DNA of 64,000 nucleotides from Leptolyngbyaceae cyanobacterium JSC-12 (GCA_000309945.1 CM001633.1:2940199-3004198); one strand, 5' to 3'. Numbered from the stretch's first letter, positions 34,260 to 45,564 are shown. Translations and numbers: made by a program. The notes: generated from the letters alone by a model not told the origin.

Positions 34260-36836
34260 ATGCTTGCAAACGACTTAACCACCAACTTGCCCTGGGATAC
34301 TCCACCACTTAGCCTGTTAAGTCCTGAGCAACAGGTTCAGTTCAAACAAAAGGTTCAAGTTCGGCGATACAGTTTAGGCGAGGTGCTTTGGTCAACTGAG
34401 CAACCAGGCAGTCAACTGTTGGTGGTCTCTGGTAAAGTTCGGCTAGTGCCGGAAGAAGGGCAATCTGTTTTACTGAAACCCGATGACTGGGTGGGAGACT
34501 TGCTGGAATTGCCAGGAGCCTGGAAAGCCAGAGCCGCAGATAAGGAAACGATTGTTGCTGTGTGGGATGCGAGTTTGTGGCGAGGCATCAGTTCCACCGA
34601 GTTAGACCGCTACTGGATCTCGCAACGAGTTCGGCTCCAACCCAAAACCTCAGATGCGCCACAGCCAGTTTCCGGTTTTCCGTTTGTTGCCGGGGTGAAT
34701 TCAGGTGCTGCCTGTTTAACTATGGTGGCAAACCACTTGCAAAACTCCACGCAACTGGAATGGGTGCAGCGGCAACTTCGAGGGCAACGCCCCCCGGAGG
34801 TGGTAGACGCCGCTGAAAAACTGGGATTGCAACTGCGTCGAGTGGAAGTTGATTGGGCGGGGTTACGCCGGTTGAGTTTGCCAGCCTTGATGTTGTGGCA
34901 AGGAGTTAGTTCTACTAGTGCAACTTCGAACGGTGCCATGAATGGCACTGGTGGCACCTCGCACTGGGTTGTTGTCTACAGCATGAAGGGCGATCGCCTG
35001 ATCATTGCCGATCCCCTCAATCCTAACCAAACCTGTGAGAGTATTCCCTTTTCGCTGATTGAACCAGGCTGGACAGGTGAACTGTGGCAAGTTGAACCAA
35101 TCCAAAAGCAAGAGCGATTTAACCTTAGTTGGTTCCTGCCAGCTGTCTGGAAATATCGAGTCTTATTAAGTGAAGTGCTACTGGCATCCTTCACCCTTCA
35201 AATTCTCGGTCTAGCAAGCCCCATCATTACCCAAGTCGTGATCGACAAAGTCATGGTGCAGGGCAGTCTTTCCACCCTGGATGTCATGGCATTTGCCTTA
35301 CTTGCAGTTGCCTTCTTTGAAGGAATTCTAGGGACGCTCCGCCTGTTTATCTTCACCCATACCGCCCGCCGACTTGATCTCAGCCTCTCTGCTCAGCTTT
35401 TCCGCCACTTGATGCGGCTCCCTCTCTCCTACTTTGAATCCCGACGGGTTGGGGATACAGTTGCTCGAGTGCAAGAACTGGAGAATATTCGTCAGTTCTT
35501 GACTGGCACCGCCATGACAGTTGTGCTGGATGCCATCTTTGCAGTGGTCTACCTGACCATTATGTTCTACTACAGCCCCACCCTGACCTGGGTATCTCTG
35601 GCAGTTTTGCCTCTATTTGCTGCCCTCACGCTGATTTCAACTCCTATTTTGCGCAAATGGCTCAATGAAACGTTCAATCGCAGTGCCGATAGCCAATCCT
35701 TCCTGGTAGAAACCGTTACCGGGATTCACTCAGTCAAAGCTCACACTGCAGAACCCGTCTCACGTGAGCGCTGGGAAGGGCTATTTGCACGGTTTGTCCG
35801 AACAGGGTTTAGAGCTTCCACCACCTCGAATATCAGCAACAACATCGCTAACTTTCTCACCAACCTTTCCTCACTGCTTATTTTATGGTTTGGGGCCAAG
35901 CTCGTGATTGAGCAGAAGCTCACGATTGGTCAGTTGGTAGCATTTCAGATGTTGTCTGGGCGAATGACAGGTCCACTGCTGCGCCTGATCCAGCTCTGGC
36001 AAAACTTGCAGCAGGTCTTGCTTTCGGTTGATCGCATTGGTGATATTCTCAACACTGCACCAGAAGCTGAAGCAGGCAGCGGATTAGTGCTACCACCTTT
36101 GAAGGGGCAGGTTGTTTTTGACCAGGTCTTTTTCCGCTATAAGCCGAATCAGGAACCCGTCTTACGGGGAATCTCCTTTACTGCAGAACCAGGCATGCTA
36201 GTCGGTGTGGTTGGGCGCAGTGGTTCTGGAAAGAGCACTCTCTCTAAAATGATTCAACGTTTATATCCTCTTGAATCTGGGCGAATTCTCATCGACGGAT
36301 TCGATATTCGCACCGCTGATTTAGGCTCCCTCCGGCAGCAAATCGGGGTGGTTTTACAAGAAGACTTCATGTTTAACGGCACGATCTATGACAACATCAG
36401 CCTCGGTAATCCTGATGTCAGTCCAGAGCAGGTAATCGAAGCAGCTCGGCTAGCTGCAGCCCATGATTTCATTAGTGAACAACCTCACGGGTATGAAACC
36501 AATATTGGGGAACGGGGAACTGCCCTCTCAGGAGGGCAACGGCAGCGACTTGCACTAGCTCGGCTCTTTCTCTCTGACGCACCCATCCTGCTACTGGACG
36601 AAGCTACCAGCGCACTGGATTCTGAAACAGAACAACAAGTGCTGCAAAATTTGCAAAAAGTGACTGAAAACCGCACTGTATTTTTGATTGCACATCGCTT
36701 TGCTCCCCTTAAAAAAGCAGACTTAATTTTAGTGCTGGAGAAGGGGGTTTTGGTAGAGAAGGGAACCCATGATGATTTGTTGCGAAGTAAAGGGCTATAT
36801 TGGTCACTTTATCAACGCCAACAAGCCGCTGTGTAA
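34260..36836 (+). CDS. type I secretion ABC exporter with cNMP-like and inactive C39-like domains
   Basis: The 858-residue product is an HlyB-type exporter. Residues about 20-125 resemble a cyclic-nucleotide-binding barrel. Residues about 138-270 form a peptidase-C39-like domain in which the catalytic Cys is replaced (NSGAAC, Ser148 where Asp/Cys-Gly is expected), with HWVVVY later. A six-helix ABC membrane domain (about 285-580) and an ATPase (about 605-850) with Walker A GRSGSGKST, signature LSGGQRQRLALAR and Walker B LLLDEATSALD follow. A dead C39 domain acts as a substrate-recognition site in HlyB. It probably exports the nearby signal-peptide-less repeat proteins. No HlyD-type adaptor or TolC gene is seen here. 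Confidence 0.88.
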   Translation: MLANDLTTNLPWDTPPLSLLSPEQQVQFKQKVQVRRYSLGEVLWSTEQPGSQLLVVSGKVRLVPEEGQSVLLKPDDWVGDLLELPGAWKARAADKETIVAVWDASLWRGISSTELDRYWISQRVRLQPKTSDAPQPVSGFPFVAGVNSGAACLTMVANHLQNSTQLEWVQRQLRGQRPPEVVDAAEKLGLQLRRVEVDWAGLRRLSLPALMLWQGVSSTSATSNGAMNGTGGTSHWVVVYSMKGDRLIIADPLNPNQTCESIPFSLIEPGWTGELWQVEPIQKQERFNLSWFLPAVWKYRVLLSEVLLASFTLQILGLASPIITQVVIDKVMVQGSLSTLDVMAFALLAVAFFEGILGTLRLFIFTHTARRLDLSLSAQLFRHLMRLPLSYFESRRVGDTVARVQELENIRQFLTGTAMTVVLDAIFAVVYLTIMFYYSPTLTWVSLAVLPLFAALTLISTPILRKWLNETFNRSADSQSFLVETVTGIHSVKAHTAEPVSRERWEGLFARFVRTGFRASTTSNISNNIANFLTNLSSLLILWFGAKLVIEQKLTIGQLVAFQMLSGRMTGPLLRLIQLWQNLQQVLLSVDRIGDILNTAPEAEAGSGLVLPPLKGQVVFDQVFFRYKPNQEPVLRGISFTAEPGMLVGVVGRSGSGKSTLSKMIQRLYPLESGRILIDGFDIRTADLGSLRQQIGVVLQEDFMFNGTIYDNISLGNPDVSPEQVIEAARLAAAHDFISEQPHGYETNIGERGTALSGGQRQRLALARLFLSDAPILLLDEATSALDSETEQQVLQNLQKVTENRTVFLIAHRFAPLKKADLILVLEKGVLVEKGTHDDLLRSKGLYWSLYQRQQAAV

Positions 36837-37066
36837 AAACTTTCTATGACAAATTAAGCTACAGCAAGCTACGGCAAAGTCTCCATTATTTTTTGGGGCT
36901 GCTAAGGAGCGATCGCAATTCATCTTTTTCAGAAAATTACGTGTAATCACGGTATAAGTTTTGCTTGACTTATGATTTGTGCTCAAGACACGTAGGTAAT
37001 TTGGCTTATTTTTGTAAAGATCTACAAATTGTGTAAGTCACATTCGACTCATGGGGCATCATATCA

Positions 37067-40000
37067 ATGCCATTTCATGGGGTTATAGCAGCAATGCCGG
37101 ACAGTATAGGTAATACCCTCAACGACGCTCAATCCATCATTATCGGTACTGCCACAAAAAGATTCTCAGATTCGGTTGAATTTGGCGATAATGACTATTT
37201 TCGCTTCACCTTAAATAGTTCCAGTGGGTTCTCCCTCACCCTCTTTGGGTTAAGTGCCAATGCCGACGTTGAGATCCTGAACAGTTCCGGAAATCTTGTC
37301 ACATCTAACACAGTTCCACTTCGATCAACCAACGAAGGGACGCTGACCGAATCGATCAATGCGATTTTGGATGCTGGAACCTACTTCATTCGAGTCTTTC
37401 CAGGTCCTCCAGCAGATCCAGCTAATCCCGCTGGCACCACCCCCAGCACCAACTACACTCTGGATGTTCGAGCAGATAACGGCATCACCAATGAAATCGT
37501 TTGGCGCTACTATGCCGCGAATGTGGCCACGAATGGGATTTGGCGCTTTGATGGAACCACTTTTTTGTCTGGTGAAGCTCTAAATCCCTCGACTCCAGAT
37601 GCTCTTTGGGCAATTGTAGGAACAGGTGATTTCAACAATGACAACTCTTACGACCTGCTCTGGCGCTATTACGGAACGCTTCCAGAATTGCAAGGAGTCA
37701 ATGGTATTTGGCTACTAGACAATGGAACCCTGACGACCTTCTTCGCGCTTAATCCTGATCCTGATTTAAGCTGGCAAATTCGAGGCGTTGGTAATTTTGA
37801 TGGAGGCATCGGCAAGCCCGACATCATCTGGCACAATCCTACAACTGGTGCAATTAGAGTCTGGTTTTTAGATGATGCTTATCAGACAACAGCCGTCACA
37901 TTTTTAGATCGCGGCTTAACTGGTTGGGAACTGCAAGCCGTTGGAGACTTTAACGGCGACGGCAACACTGATTTAGTTTGGCGATCCGGTGCCCTGAATG
38001 GCATCTGGTATTTGAATGGCACCAACTTCGTCAGCGCCGAGTTAATTATTCAAGAGTTCGATACTAACAAGCAAATTCAAGGTGCGGGAGACTTTAACTC
38101 TGATGGATCTCCTGATTTACTATGGCGCAACTTTGCTACAGGTGAGAATGAAATTTGGTTGATGGAAGGCACTAGCCGTACATCGATTGTTCCACTTCCA
38201 ACAGTATTTGACCCGGCATGGCGAGCCATTACTCCATTTGAACGTCGTGATCCAGTCGCCCTGGCAGATCTAGCTGGTAACCAAATACCCACTGCTTTTA
38301 GGATTGGACCTTTGAATGGTAGTGGTGTTTATCGGGATGCCATTGCGGTAGGGGATGCAGATGATTTCTACCAATTCTCGTTGGGTAGCCAAACTCGCTT
38401 AAACCTGACTCTCGATGGCTACGGCACTAATTCGTTGTTAGGCAACCTAAACGTCCAGATTCTTAGCGGCACAGGCGTAGTTATCAGCCAAAGTGTCAAT
38501 GGAGGTACTTCCCCCGAAACAATTGCGAACTTAGATCTCAATCCTGGAACATACTTTATTCGAGTCTTTGCAGGGGATGCAGGAGCAGCTTCTCCCTATG
38601 ACTTAAATCTGTCAGTCAATAACCTGCCGGTGCTGGTGTCAAGTGGGCCTTTGACGGTTAGCGAGGGGCAAACTCAAACTCTGAGTAATACTCTGCTGCT
38701 TGTTACAGATGGAAACGATCCGGCAAATCGCCTGACCTATACCTATGTATCAACCTTCCAGAACGGCAACTTACTCTCTAACGGACAGGCATTAATTGCT
38801 AACAGCACATTTACTCAGGCAGATATCAATGCAGGCAGAATTGCCTATCAGCAAAATGGGGGCGAAGGTGCACTCGACACATTCGTATTTGCAGTCTCAG
38901 ATGGACGAGGCGGCACCATTCCAAACACAACGTTCACCGTTAATGTGACTCCGGTCAACGATCCACCTGTTCTTGTTTCCCTAAGTCCAATTACGGTTTC
39001 TGAAAACAGTTTGGTAACCTTGAGTAACACCAGTCTCCTGGTTACAGATGTTGAGCAAACCCCTAGTCAATTGGTTTACAGCCTTAACAGCTTGCCTGTC
39101 AATGGCACTCTATCATTCCTTACAGGTCCGGTGCTTGGACCTTTAACGCTGGGCAGTCAGTTTACTCAAGCAGACATCAATAGTGGACGCATTGGTTATC
39201 GCCAAAATGGCAGTGAGACAACTGCAGACAGATTCACTTTTACAGTCACGGATGGTGCTGGTGGCTTTTTGAACCCTCAGATTCAAACGTTGTCTATCAA
39301 CATCACACCAGTTAATGATCCGCCTGTCTTAGTTACTAATGTGCCATTAACCGTGAGTCAGGCTGGGCCAAATATCATCAGCACAGCATTTTTAAGCGCA
39401 ACTGATGCTGAACTGACGACCCCAGCCCAGCAAGACCAGATCATCTTCTCGGTCACTCAGTTACCAACTCAAGGAACTCTATTCTTAGGTGGAACGGCAA
39501 TTACAACGCCGTTTACTTTCAGTCAGGCAGATTTAAATGCAGGGGTGCTGACTTATGCTCAAAGTGGAACTCCGGTCAACAGCGATCGCTTTAACTTCCG
39601 CTTGAGTGATGGGACAGCAACCGTTCCGGCAACTGGAGACTTTACCTACGAAATCTTTGTTCAACGGGTTGCTGGTCCACCCGTTTTAGCGACCATCGCG
39701 CCTTTGACAGCCAGTGAAGGAGTTGCAACCGTCATTAACAGCACTCTACTGCAAGTCACTGATCCAGATAGTGCTCCTCCTTTCATTACCTATTCGCTTG
39801 CCTCATTACCCAGCGTAGGTAGCATCCTGAAAGCAGGTACAGCGCTCACAGTAGGGCAAACATTCACACAGGCTGATATTGATCAGGGACGAATTGCATA
39901 TTTGCAAAACGGTAGTGAACAGCCAACTTTCAACGATGCTTTTACGTTTACCTTCACGGATGAAAGAGGCCAAGGTCCTGCTACAACTCGTACATTCAGC

Positions 40001-43000
40001 ATTTCAATCTTGCCAGTCAACGACTTACCCACCATTCTGACTCCCACCCCTCAGGCTACGGTGACAGAAGGCTTTGGAATTGATATCACAGCAGGGCTTT
40101 TGAATGCAACCGATCCAGACAATTTGCCATCTCAGCTAACTTACCAAATCATCTCTGCACCAACTAATGGCAGTCTGGTTCGCTCAGGAACAGTTGTTAC
40201 AAGCTTTACTCAAGCTGATATCAACGGCGGTCAGATTAAGTATCTGCAGGATGGCACCGAATCTACTGCAGATGCTTTTACATTCACGGTAACTGACTTA
40301 TCTGGAACACCAGTTGGTCCAAATACGTTTAACATCAATGTCATCCCATTCAATGATCCACCTGGTTTAGCCGTCTTTAATCCGATTACGCTAGATGAAG
40401 GAGAAACTTACACATTCTCCTCCATTACTGATTTGCAAATCACAGACATTGACGGTCCAGGACCCTTAACCTACACAGTCGGCACCTTACCAGCAAATGG
40501 GGTGTTAAGAGTTGGGAACCTGACGCTGACATCAGGGGGAGTTTTCTCACAGGCAGATATTAATAATGGACAATTGTTCTACATCCACAATGGCAGCGAA
40601 ACAACCAGCGATCGCTTCACCTTTACGGCTTCTGACGGTGCAACAACCGGATTGGGAGCACCAGGATTGTTAGGGACCCGAACTCTCAGTATCAACGTTC
40701 TTCCAGTCAATGACTCGCCCCTTTTGACATCCAACAATATTCTTACCCTGTCTGAAGGAGCAACGGGTTCAATTCGGAACACTTTATTGAGTGCATTCGA
40801 TCCTGATAACTTGCCTGCTCAACTAACCTACACTCTCAGTGCACCTCCAGCATATGGCACGCTGTTAAGCGCTGGAACAGCAGTTACTAGTTTTACCCAG
40901 GCAGCGCTGAATGCAAATCAAATCAGCTATCAACATAATGGTAGTGAAACGACCTTAGATAGCTTTATTTTTGATGTTTCTGACGGTTCTGCCAGTCTGC
41001 CAGGTGGTTCTGCGACCTTCACAATTGCAATTACACCAGTTAACGATTCGCCCACGCTGCTCTCGAATGCTGGTTTAACCTTAGATGAAGGAGGAACAGG
41101 GGCTATTCCGGATACAGTATTGCTCGTGACTGACCCTGATGGTCCCAGCCCCAGCGTGATCTTTACGCTCGGTGCTGCGCCTGCCCAGGGAGTGTTGCTA
41201 AACAATACTGTTACCCTATCAGCAGGGCAAACCTTTACCCAGGCAGACATTTCCAATGGTTTGCTGTCCTACATCCACAACGGCAGCGAAACAACTAGCG
41301 ATCGCTTTACCTTCACCGCCTCTGACGGCTCTACAGGTGTACTCTCCTTAAGAACCTTTAGCATCACTGTCAACCCAGTCAACGACTCGCCAATTATTAC
41401 AATTCCCACAACTTCAGCTTCTACTGTATCGGTAGATGAAGACGTGACATTCACCTTCGCAGGCGCAAATCGGGTCAGTATTACTGATGTTGATGGGGGA
41501 CCAACCTTCAATGCATCGTTCAGCACTTCCAATGGCGGCACCCTGAATTTAAGTGCTACACCTGGTCTGACCAATAACAACTCCAGCAATGTAACTTACA
41601 CTGGCCCACTGAGCGGGTTGAATACTGCGCTGAATAACTTCAGATATACAGGAGTACAAAACTTTAATGGGGTTGAACTTCTAACCATTAGTGTGAGTGA
41701 TGGTAATGGTGGAGTTGATACCAAGACAATCACAATAAACGTGGTGCCAGTCAATGATGCTCCCACTCTAACTCTCCCCAGTAGCAGCATCACCATTAAC
41801 GAAGACACTCCAACAACTGCTCTGGGCTTGTTGGTGAATGATGTAGATGCCGATGTCAACCCATTGAGAGTCACCTTATCTGCCACAAACGGGGCACTCA
41901 CTGTCAATGACAACGGGGCACTGACCTTCCTCAGCGGAACTGCCAATGGTGGTAGCTCCGTTATCTTTACTGGTACCTTGCCCGATATTCAAACAGCGCT
42001 CTCTGGCTTGGTATATCAAGGACGGCAGGATTACTTCGGCAGCGATCGCATTATTGTCACAGTAGATGATCAAGGAGCTACTGGCAGACCAGGACCACTG
42101 TCAGTCACCCGAACAATCTCTGTCAATGTGTTGTCAGTCAATGACAAACCCACTTTTACAGGCGGAGCAGATCAGTTCGTAGTAGAAGATTCAGGACAAC
42201 AAATCATTCCCAACTGGGCAACCAATATTTCTCGTGGCGCAGCAAACGAGGCAAGCCAATCCATTGGTTTCGCTATCACTAGTTCTAACCCAACATTGCT
42301 CAGCGAGCTGTTTACCAGTACTCCGAGCATCAGCCCCACAACAGGGAATCTCACTTTCACCCCAAGAGCCGATGCAAACGGCACAATTCAGCTCACGGCT
42401 GTCCTGCAAGATAACGGCGGAACCGCGAATGGTGGGAATGACACCTCAGACCCCTTCATCTTTACGATTGCAGTTGGTCAGAGAAACGATGCACCAACCT
42501 TTGTTCGAGGTTCAAACGTCACCATTAACGAAGATCCCGATCCAGGAAACGGTAACACCGTTGTGATCAGTAACTGGGCAACCAACATTCGTCCTGGTCC
42601 CCTGACCCCAGCGGCAAATGAAATCAGTCAGGGACTTAATTTCCTGATCGATACTAACAATCCAGCACTTTTTGCTGCACCACCCACTATCACTATCAGT
42701 GGACCAGCAGGTAATCAGGTTGGGGCATTGACTTTTGCACCGAATCCTAACGCTAATGGCACCGCAGTTGTCACAGTCCGATTGCAGGATGATGGCGGAA
42801 CAAACTTCGGTGGACAAGATACTTCCCCCCCACAAACCTTTACCATCGTGGTGCGTCCAGTTAACGATGCTCCCACGTTTACCCCGCTAGTTACAACCAG
42901 CATCGACATTCTAGAAGATGCACCGCAGCAGGCGATTCAGTTTGCGACAGATATTCTGGCAGGTCCTCCTAACGAATCCTCACAAACTGTCAGTTTCCTG

Positions 43001-45292
43001 TTGAGCAATAGTAATCCTAGCTTGTTCGCCGCGACCAATGGTGGGATTGCGCCAACGATCGACCCCAGTACAGGTATCCTTACCTTTAGACCTGCTACAA
43101 ATGCCTTTGGTTCAGCAGTTCTCACTGCAACGCTGAGAGACAACGGCGGTACAACCAATGGTGGAATTGACTCTTCCGTACCTTATGTCTTCACCATTAA
43201 TGTTTTGCCTGTGAATGATGCACCGTCTTTCACTCGTGGAGCAAACCAGACAGTTAATGAAGATGCTCCGGCACAAACTATTGTGAACTGGGCAACTGGT
43301 ATTTCGCCAGGTCCCAACGAAGCAGGGCAGGTCGTTGCCTTCCAAGTATCCAACGATAACAATGCTTTGTTCTCGGTACAACCGACAATTAGCTCAACGG
43401 GGACACTAACTTACACACCTGCTCCCAATGCGTTTGGAACGGCAACTGTCACAGTGTCTTTGGTGGATAACGGTGGCACGGCGAATGGCGGAGTAGACAC
43501 CTCTGCGCCCCAAATCTTTACGATTATTGTAAATCCGGTGAACGATACACCAACGCTGACCTTGCCATCCGCCCAAGTGACAGCAGAGGATACGCCAATC
43601 AATTTCACAGGACCGATTGGTATCTTCCTGACAGACATTGACTCTGGCAGCAATCCGATTGATGTCACCTTCAGAGTGAACAATGGGACGATTAACTTGC
43701 CATCAACGAACGGGCTGACGGTATCATCCGGAGCCAATGGCAGCAGTAGTGTTACCTTCCGAGGAACAGTTAGCGACTTGATTGCCGCGATCGCGAGTGT
43801 TGTTTACACGCCCAATTCCAACTTTAGTGGTTCAGACACATTGACGGTTACAGTTAACGACCGAGGCTTCTTTGGTAGCGGTGGAGCCAGAACAGCAGTT
43901 GGTACAGTTGGTATCACAATCACTGCTGTAAATGACCCACCAGAGTTGGTAACGCTCAACTCCCTATTGCTAGAAGAAGGCGGCAACCGAACGATTAGTA
44001 ATAGTTTGCTCAGAACAACGGATACCGATAATACGGCCGCCCAGCTAATTTATACCCTGGTGAGTTTACCCAGTTCCGGCGTCTTACGACTGCAATCAGG
44101 TGCAACCTTTACCACGATTGGCTTAAATGGCACCTTTACCCAGGCTGACATTGATGCCAACCGTCTCAACTATCTGCACAATGGTAGCGAGACAACATCC
44201 GATAGCTTCTCCTTCCGCGTCTCAGATGGTCAAATTACATTGTCAGATTCGATCTTCAACATCAATATCATTCCTGTGAATGACGCCCCTGGTTTATCAG
44301 TGAATGCGCCCCTGACCTTGAGTGAAGGAGAAATTAGCACCATCTCGAGCAGTCTGTTACAGTTCACAGATAACGACAACACCTCTGCTCAGCTAACTTA
44401 TACAATTACCAGTGCTCCAATTAATGGAACGCTGCGATTAGGTGGCACTGATCTAACCCAAGGTTCAACCTTTACGCAGGAGCAACTGAACAGTAGTCTG
44501 TTGACCTACGAACATAATGGCAATGAGACAACAGCGGATGGCTTTAACTTTAGTTTAGGAGATGGCACAACCAGCGTACCAGGCTCCTTCAACATCAGCG
44601 TGATTCCAGTAAATGATATCCCATCGGTTATTTCCAGCGGACCATTAACAGTGAATGAAGGGGCTTCTGTACCTGTACTGAGTACAGTCTTAAATACCAC
44701 TGACCCTGATAATCCGCCCACTCAGGTAGTCTACACGCTTGCTGGAGGCCCTGGCTTCGGTACGCTCTTGCTGAACAGTACAACAACATTGACGAATGGC
44801 AGCACCTTTACACAAGCGCAAATTAACTCAGGTGCGATTACCTATCGTCATAACGGCAGCGAGAACCTCAGCGATGCGTTTTTCTTCAATGTGTCAGATG
44901 GTCAGGCTGCGCCCACTTCTGGGATTGTCAACATTAATGTTAATCCGGTGAATGATGCACCAGTTCTGGTGCGGAACACAGGTTTAACCTTGCCTGTGGG
45001 TGTGCCATCCAGTCGAGCCATTAGTAACAGCCAGTTGTTTGCTACTGATGTAGATAACACGGTGGGACAAATCCTGTATCGGCTGACTGTTTTACCAAGT
45101 GCAGGTACGCTGAGGCTGGGTACAGGAGCGCTGGCAGTTGGACAAACCTTCAGTCAGCAAGATATTAACCAAGGTCGGGTTGTTTATCAATACTCAGGTA
45201 CGGGCACCAGTGACGGCTTCCAGTTTGCGTTAGTGGATACTAACGGCGGGGCTGGAGGTACTGGTTTCTTCCAAATCTCGTTTACTAGCTAG
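37067..45292 (+). CDS. giant repeat adhesin: PPC, FG-GAP-like, PPC head and 19 tandem CSPG/cadherin-like repeats
   Basis: The 2741-residue product has no signal peptide. Two PPC-like domains (about 10-125 and 400-515) flank five WR-x-G-x-W-x-NGT / DFNxDG repeats (about 130-395) with calcium-binding-type DxDxDG loops. From residue 519 there are 19 tandem domains of 100-130 residues, each ending PVNDxP or similar. Eight are CSPG (Cadherin_3)-type with FTQADINxGxxxYxxNGSExxxDxFxFxVxDG. Seven are of two other kinds (a GxLxDIQTALxxxxY type and an NWATxIxxGPxNE type). Four more CSPG repeats follow. It is most likely a secreted or surface-displayed adhesin exported by the ABC gene upstream. An internal ATG at 37094 is an alternative start. 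No RTX tail is present. Confidence 0.85.
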   Translation: MPFHGVIAAMPDSIGNTLNDAQSIIIGTATKRFSDSVEFGDNDYFRFTLNSSSGFSLTLFGLSANADVEILNSSGNLVTSNTVPLRSTNEGTLTESINAILDAGTYFIRVFPGPPADPANPAGTTPSTNYTLDVRADNGITNEIVWRYYAANVATNGIWRFDGTTFLSGEALNPSTPDALWAIVGTGDFNNDNSYDLLWRYYGTLPELQGVNGIWLLDNGTLTTFFALNPDPDLSWQIRGVGNFDGGIGKPDIIWHNPTTGAIRVWFLDDAYQTTAVTFLDRGLTGWELQAVGDFNGDGNTDLVWRSGALNGIWYLNGTNFVSAELIIQEFDTNKQIQGAGDFNSDGSPDLLWRNFATGENEIWLMEGTSRTSIVPLPTVFDPAWRAITPFERRDPVALADLAGNQIPTAFRIGPLNGSGVYRDAIAVGDADDFYQFSLGSQTRLNLTLDGYGTNSLLGNLNVQILSGTGVVISQSVNGGTSPETIANLDLNPGTYFIRVFAGDAGAASPYDLNLSVNNLPVLVSSGPLTVSEGQTQTLSNTLLLVTDGNDPANRLTYTYVSTFQNGNLLSNGQALIANSTFTQADINAGRIAYQQNGGEGALDTFVFAVSDGRGGTIPNTTFTVNVTPVNDPPVLVSLSPITVSENSLVTLSNTSLLVTDVEQTPSQLVYSLNSLPVNGTLSFLTGPVLGPLTLGSQFTQADINSGRIGYRQNGSETTADRFTFTVTDGAGGFLNPQIQTLSINITPVNDPPVLVTNVPLTVSQAGPNIISTAFLSATDAELTTPAQQDQIIFSVTQLPTQGTLFLGGTAITTPFTFSQADLNAGVLTYAQSGTPVNSDRFNFRLSDGTATVPATGDFTYEIFVQRVAGPPVLATIAPLTASEGVATVINSTLLQVTDPDSAPPFITYSLASLPSVGSILKAGTALTVGQTFTQADIDQGRIAYLQNGSEQPTFNDAFTFTFTDERGQGPATTRTFSISILPVNDLPTILTPTPQATVTEGFGIDITAGLLNATDPDNLPSQLTYQIISAPTNGSLVRSGTVVTSFTQADINGGQIKYLQDGTESTADAFTFTVTDLSGTPVGPNTFNINVIPFNDPPGLAVFNPITLDEGETYTFSSITDLQITDIDGPGPLTYTVGTLPANGVLRVGNLTLTSGGVFSQADINNGQLFYIHNGSETTSDRFTFTASDGATTGLGAPGLLGTRTLSINVLPVNDSPLLTSNNILTLSEGATGSIRNTLLSAFDPDNLPAQLTYTLSAPPAYGTLLSAGTAVTSFTQAALNANQISYQHNGSETTLDSFIFDVSDGSASLPGGSATFTIAITPVNDSPTLLSNAGLTLDEGGTGAIPDTVLLVTDPDGPSPSVIFTLGAAPAQGVLLNNTVTLSAGQTFTQADISNGLLSYIHNGSETTSDRFTFTASDGSTGVLSLRTFSITVNPVNDSPIITIPTTSASTVSVDEDVTFTFAGANRVSITDVDGGPTFNASFSTSNGGTLNLSATPGLTNNNSSNVTYTGPLSGLNTALNNFRYTGVQNFNGVELLTISVSDGNGGVDTKTITINVVPVNDAPTLTLPSSSITINEDTPTTALGLLVNDVDADVNPLRVTLSATNGALTVNDNGALTFLSGTANGGSSVIFTGTLPDIQTALSGLVYQGRQDYFGSDRIIVTVDDQGATGRPGPLSVTRTISVNVLSVNDKPTFTGGADQFVVEDSGQQIIPNWATNISRGAANEASQSIGFAITSSNPTLLSELFTSTPSISPTTGNLTFTPRADANGTIQLTAVLQDNGGTANGGNDTSDPFIFTIAVGQRNDAPTFVRGSNVTINEDPDPGNGNTVVISNWATNIRPGPLTPAANEISQGLNFLIDTNNPALFAAPPTITISGPAGNQVGALTFAPNPNANGTAVVTVRLQDDGGTNFGGQDTSPPQTFTIVVRPVNDAPTFTPLVTTSIDILEDAPQQAIQFATDILAGPPNESSQTVSFLLSNSNPSLFAATNGGIAPTIDPSTGILTFRPATNAFGSAVLTATLRDNGGTTNGGIDSSVPYVFTINVLPVNDAPSFTRGANQTVNEDAPAQTIVNWATGISPGPNEAGQVVAFQVSNDNNALFSVQPTISSTGTLTYTPAPNAFGTATVTVSLVDNGGTANGGVDTSAPQIFTIIVNPVNDTPTLTLPSAQVTAEDTPINFTGPIGIFLTDIDSGSNPIDVTFRVNNGTINLPSTNGLTVSSGANGSSSVTFRGTVSDLIAAIASVVYTPNSNFSGSDTLTVTVNDRGFFGSGGARTAVGTVGITITAVNDPPELVTLNSLLLEEGGNRTISNSLLRTTDTDNTAAQLIYTLVSLPSSGVLRLQSGATFTTIGLNGTFTQADIDANRLNYLHNGSETTSDSFSFRVSDGQITLSDSIFNINIIPVNDAPGLSVNAPLTLSEGEISTISSSLLQFTDNDNTSAQLTYTITSAPINGTLRLGGTDLTQGSTFTQEQLNSSLLTYEHNGNETTADGFNFSLGDGTTSVPGSFNISVIPVNDIPSVISSGPLTVNEGASVPVLSTVLNTTDPDNPPTQVVYTLAGGPGFGTLLLNSTTTLTNGSTFTQAQINSGAITYRHNGSENLSDAFFFNVSDGQAAPTSGIVNINVNPVNDAPVLVRNTGLTLPVGVPSSRAISNSQLFATDVDNTVGQILYRLTVLPSAGTLRLGTGALAVGQTFSQQDINQGRVVYQYSGTGTSDGFQFALVDTNGGAGGTGFFQISFTS

Positions 45293-45354
45293 CTTTGGCT
45301 TAAGCGATCGCGTTCACGAATGAGTGCGATCGCCCCTCTATCAGACGCAAAATC

Positions 45355-45392
45355 GCCAGAAGTTCAGTGTATTGACTTCTGGCTTTATTTTT
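45355..45392 (+). terminator. intrinsic terminator after the adhesin gene
   Basis: The perfect 9-bp arms GCCAGAAGT (45355-45363) and ACTTCTGGC (45375-45383) have an 11-base loop and are followed by TTTATTTTT. It lies 63 bp after the adhesin stop codon. Confidence 0.8.
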
Positions 45393-45564
45393 GGGTTGCA
45401 GCTTTGCTCAGAACGCTTAGGAACAAGAATTAAATAACCTGGGAATCTATGCTGCCCTCACTCCCCTTGCCCCCTTCTCCTCTCCGTATGCTATTCATGC
45501 ACATAGCGTCGGCTGTAGACTTGTGATTCACTCCAGTTGTGATTCGATCTAGCAGCAATCATTC

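Noticed and set aside
40579-44721. Several long antisense frames opposite the giant adhesin gene
   Set aside because: They recur at repeat-spaced intervals and mirror the biased, repetitive codon pattern of the sense gene; none resembles a known protein.
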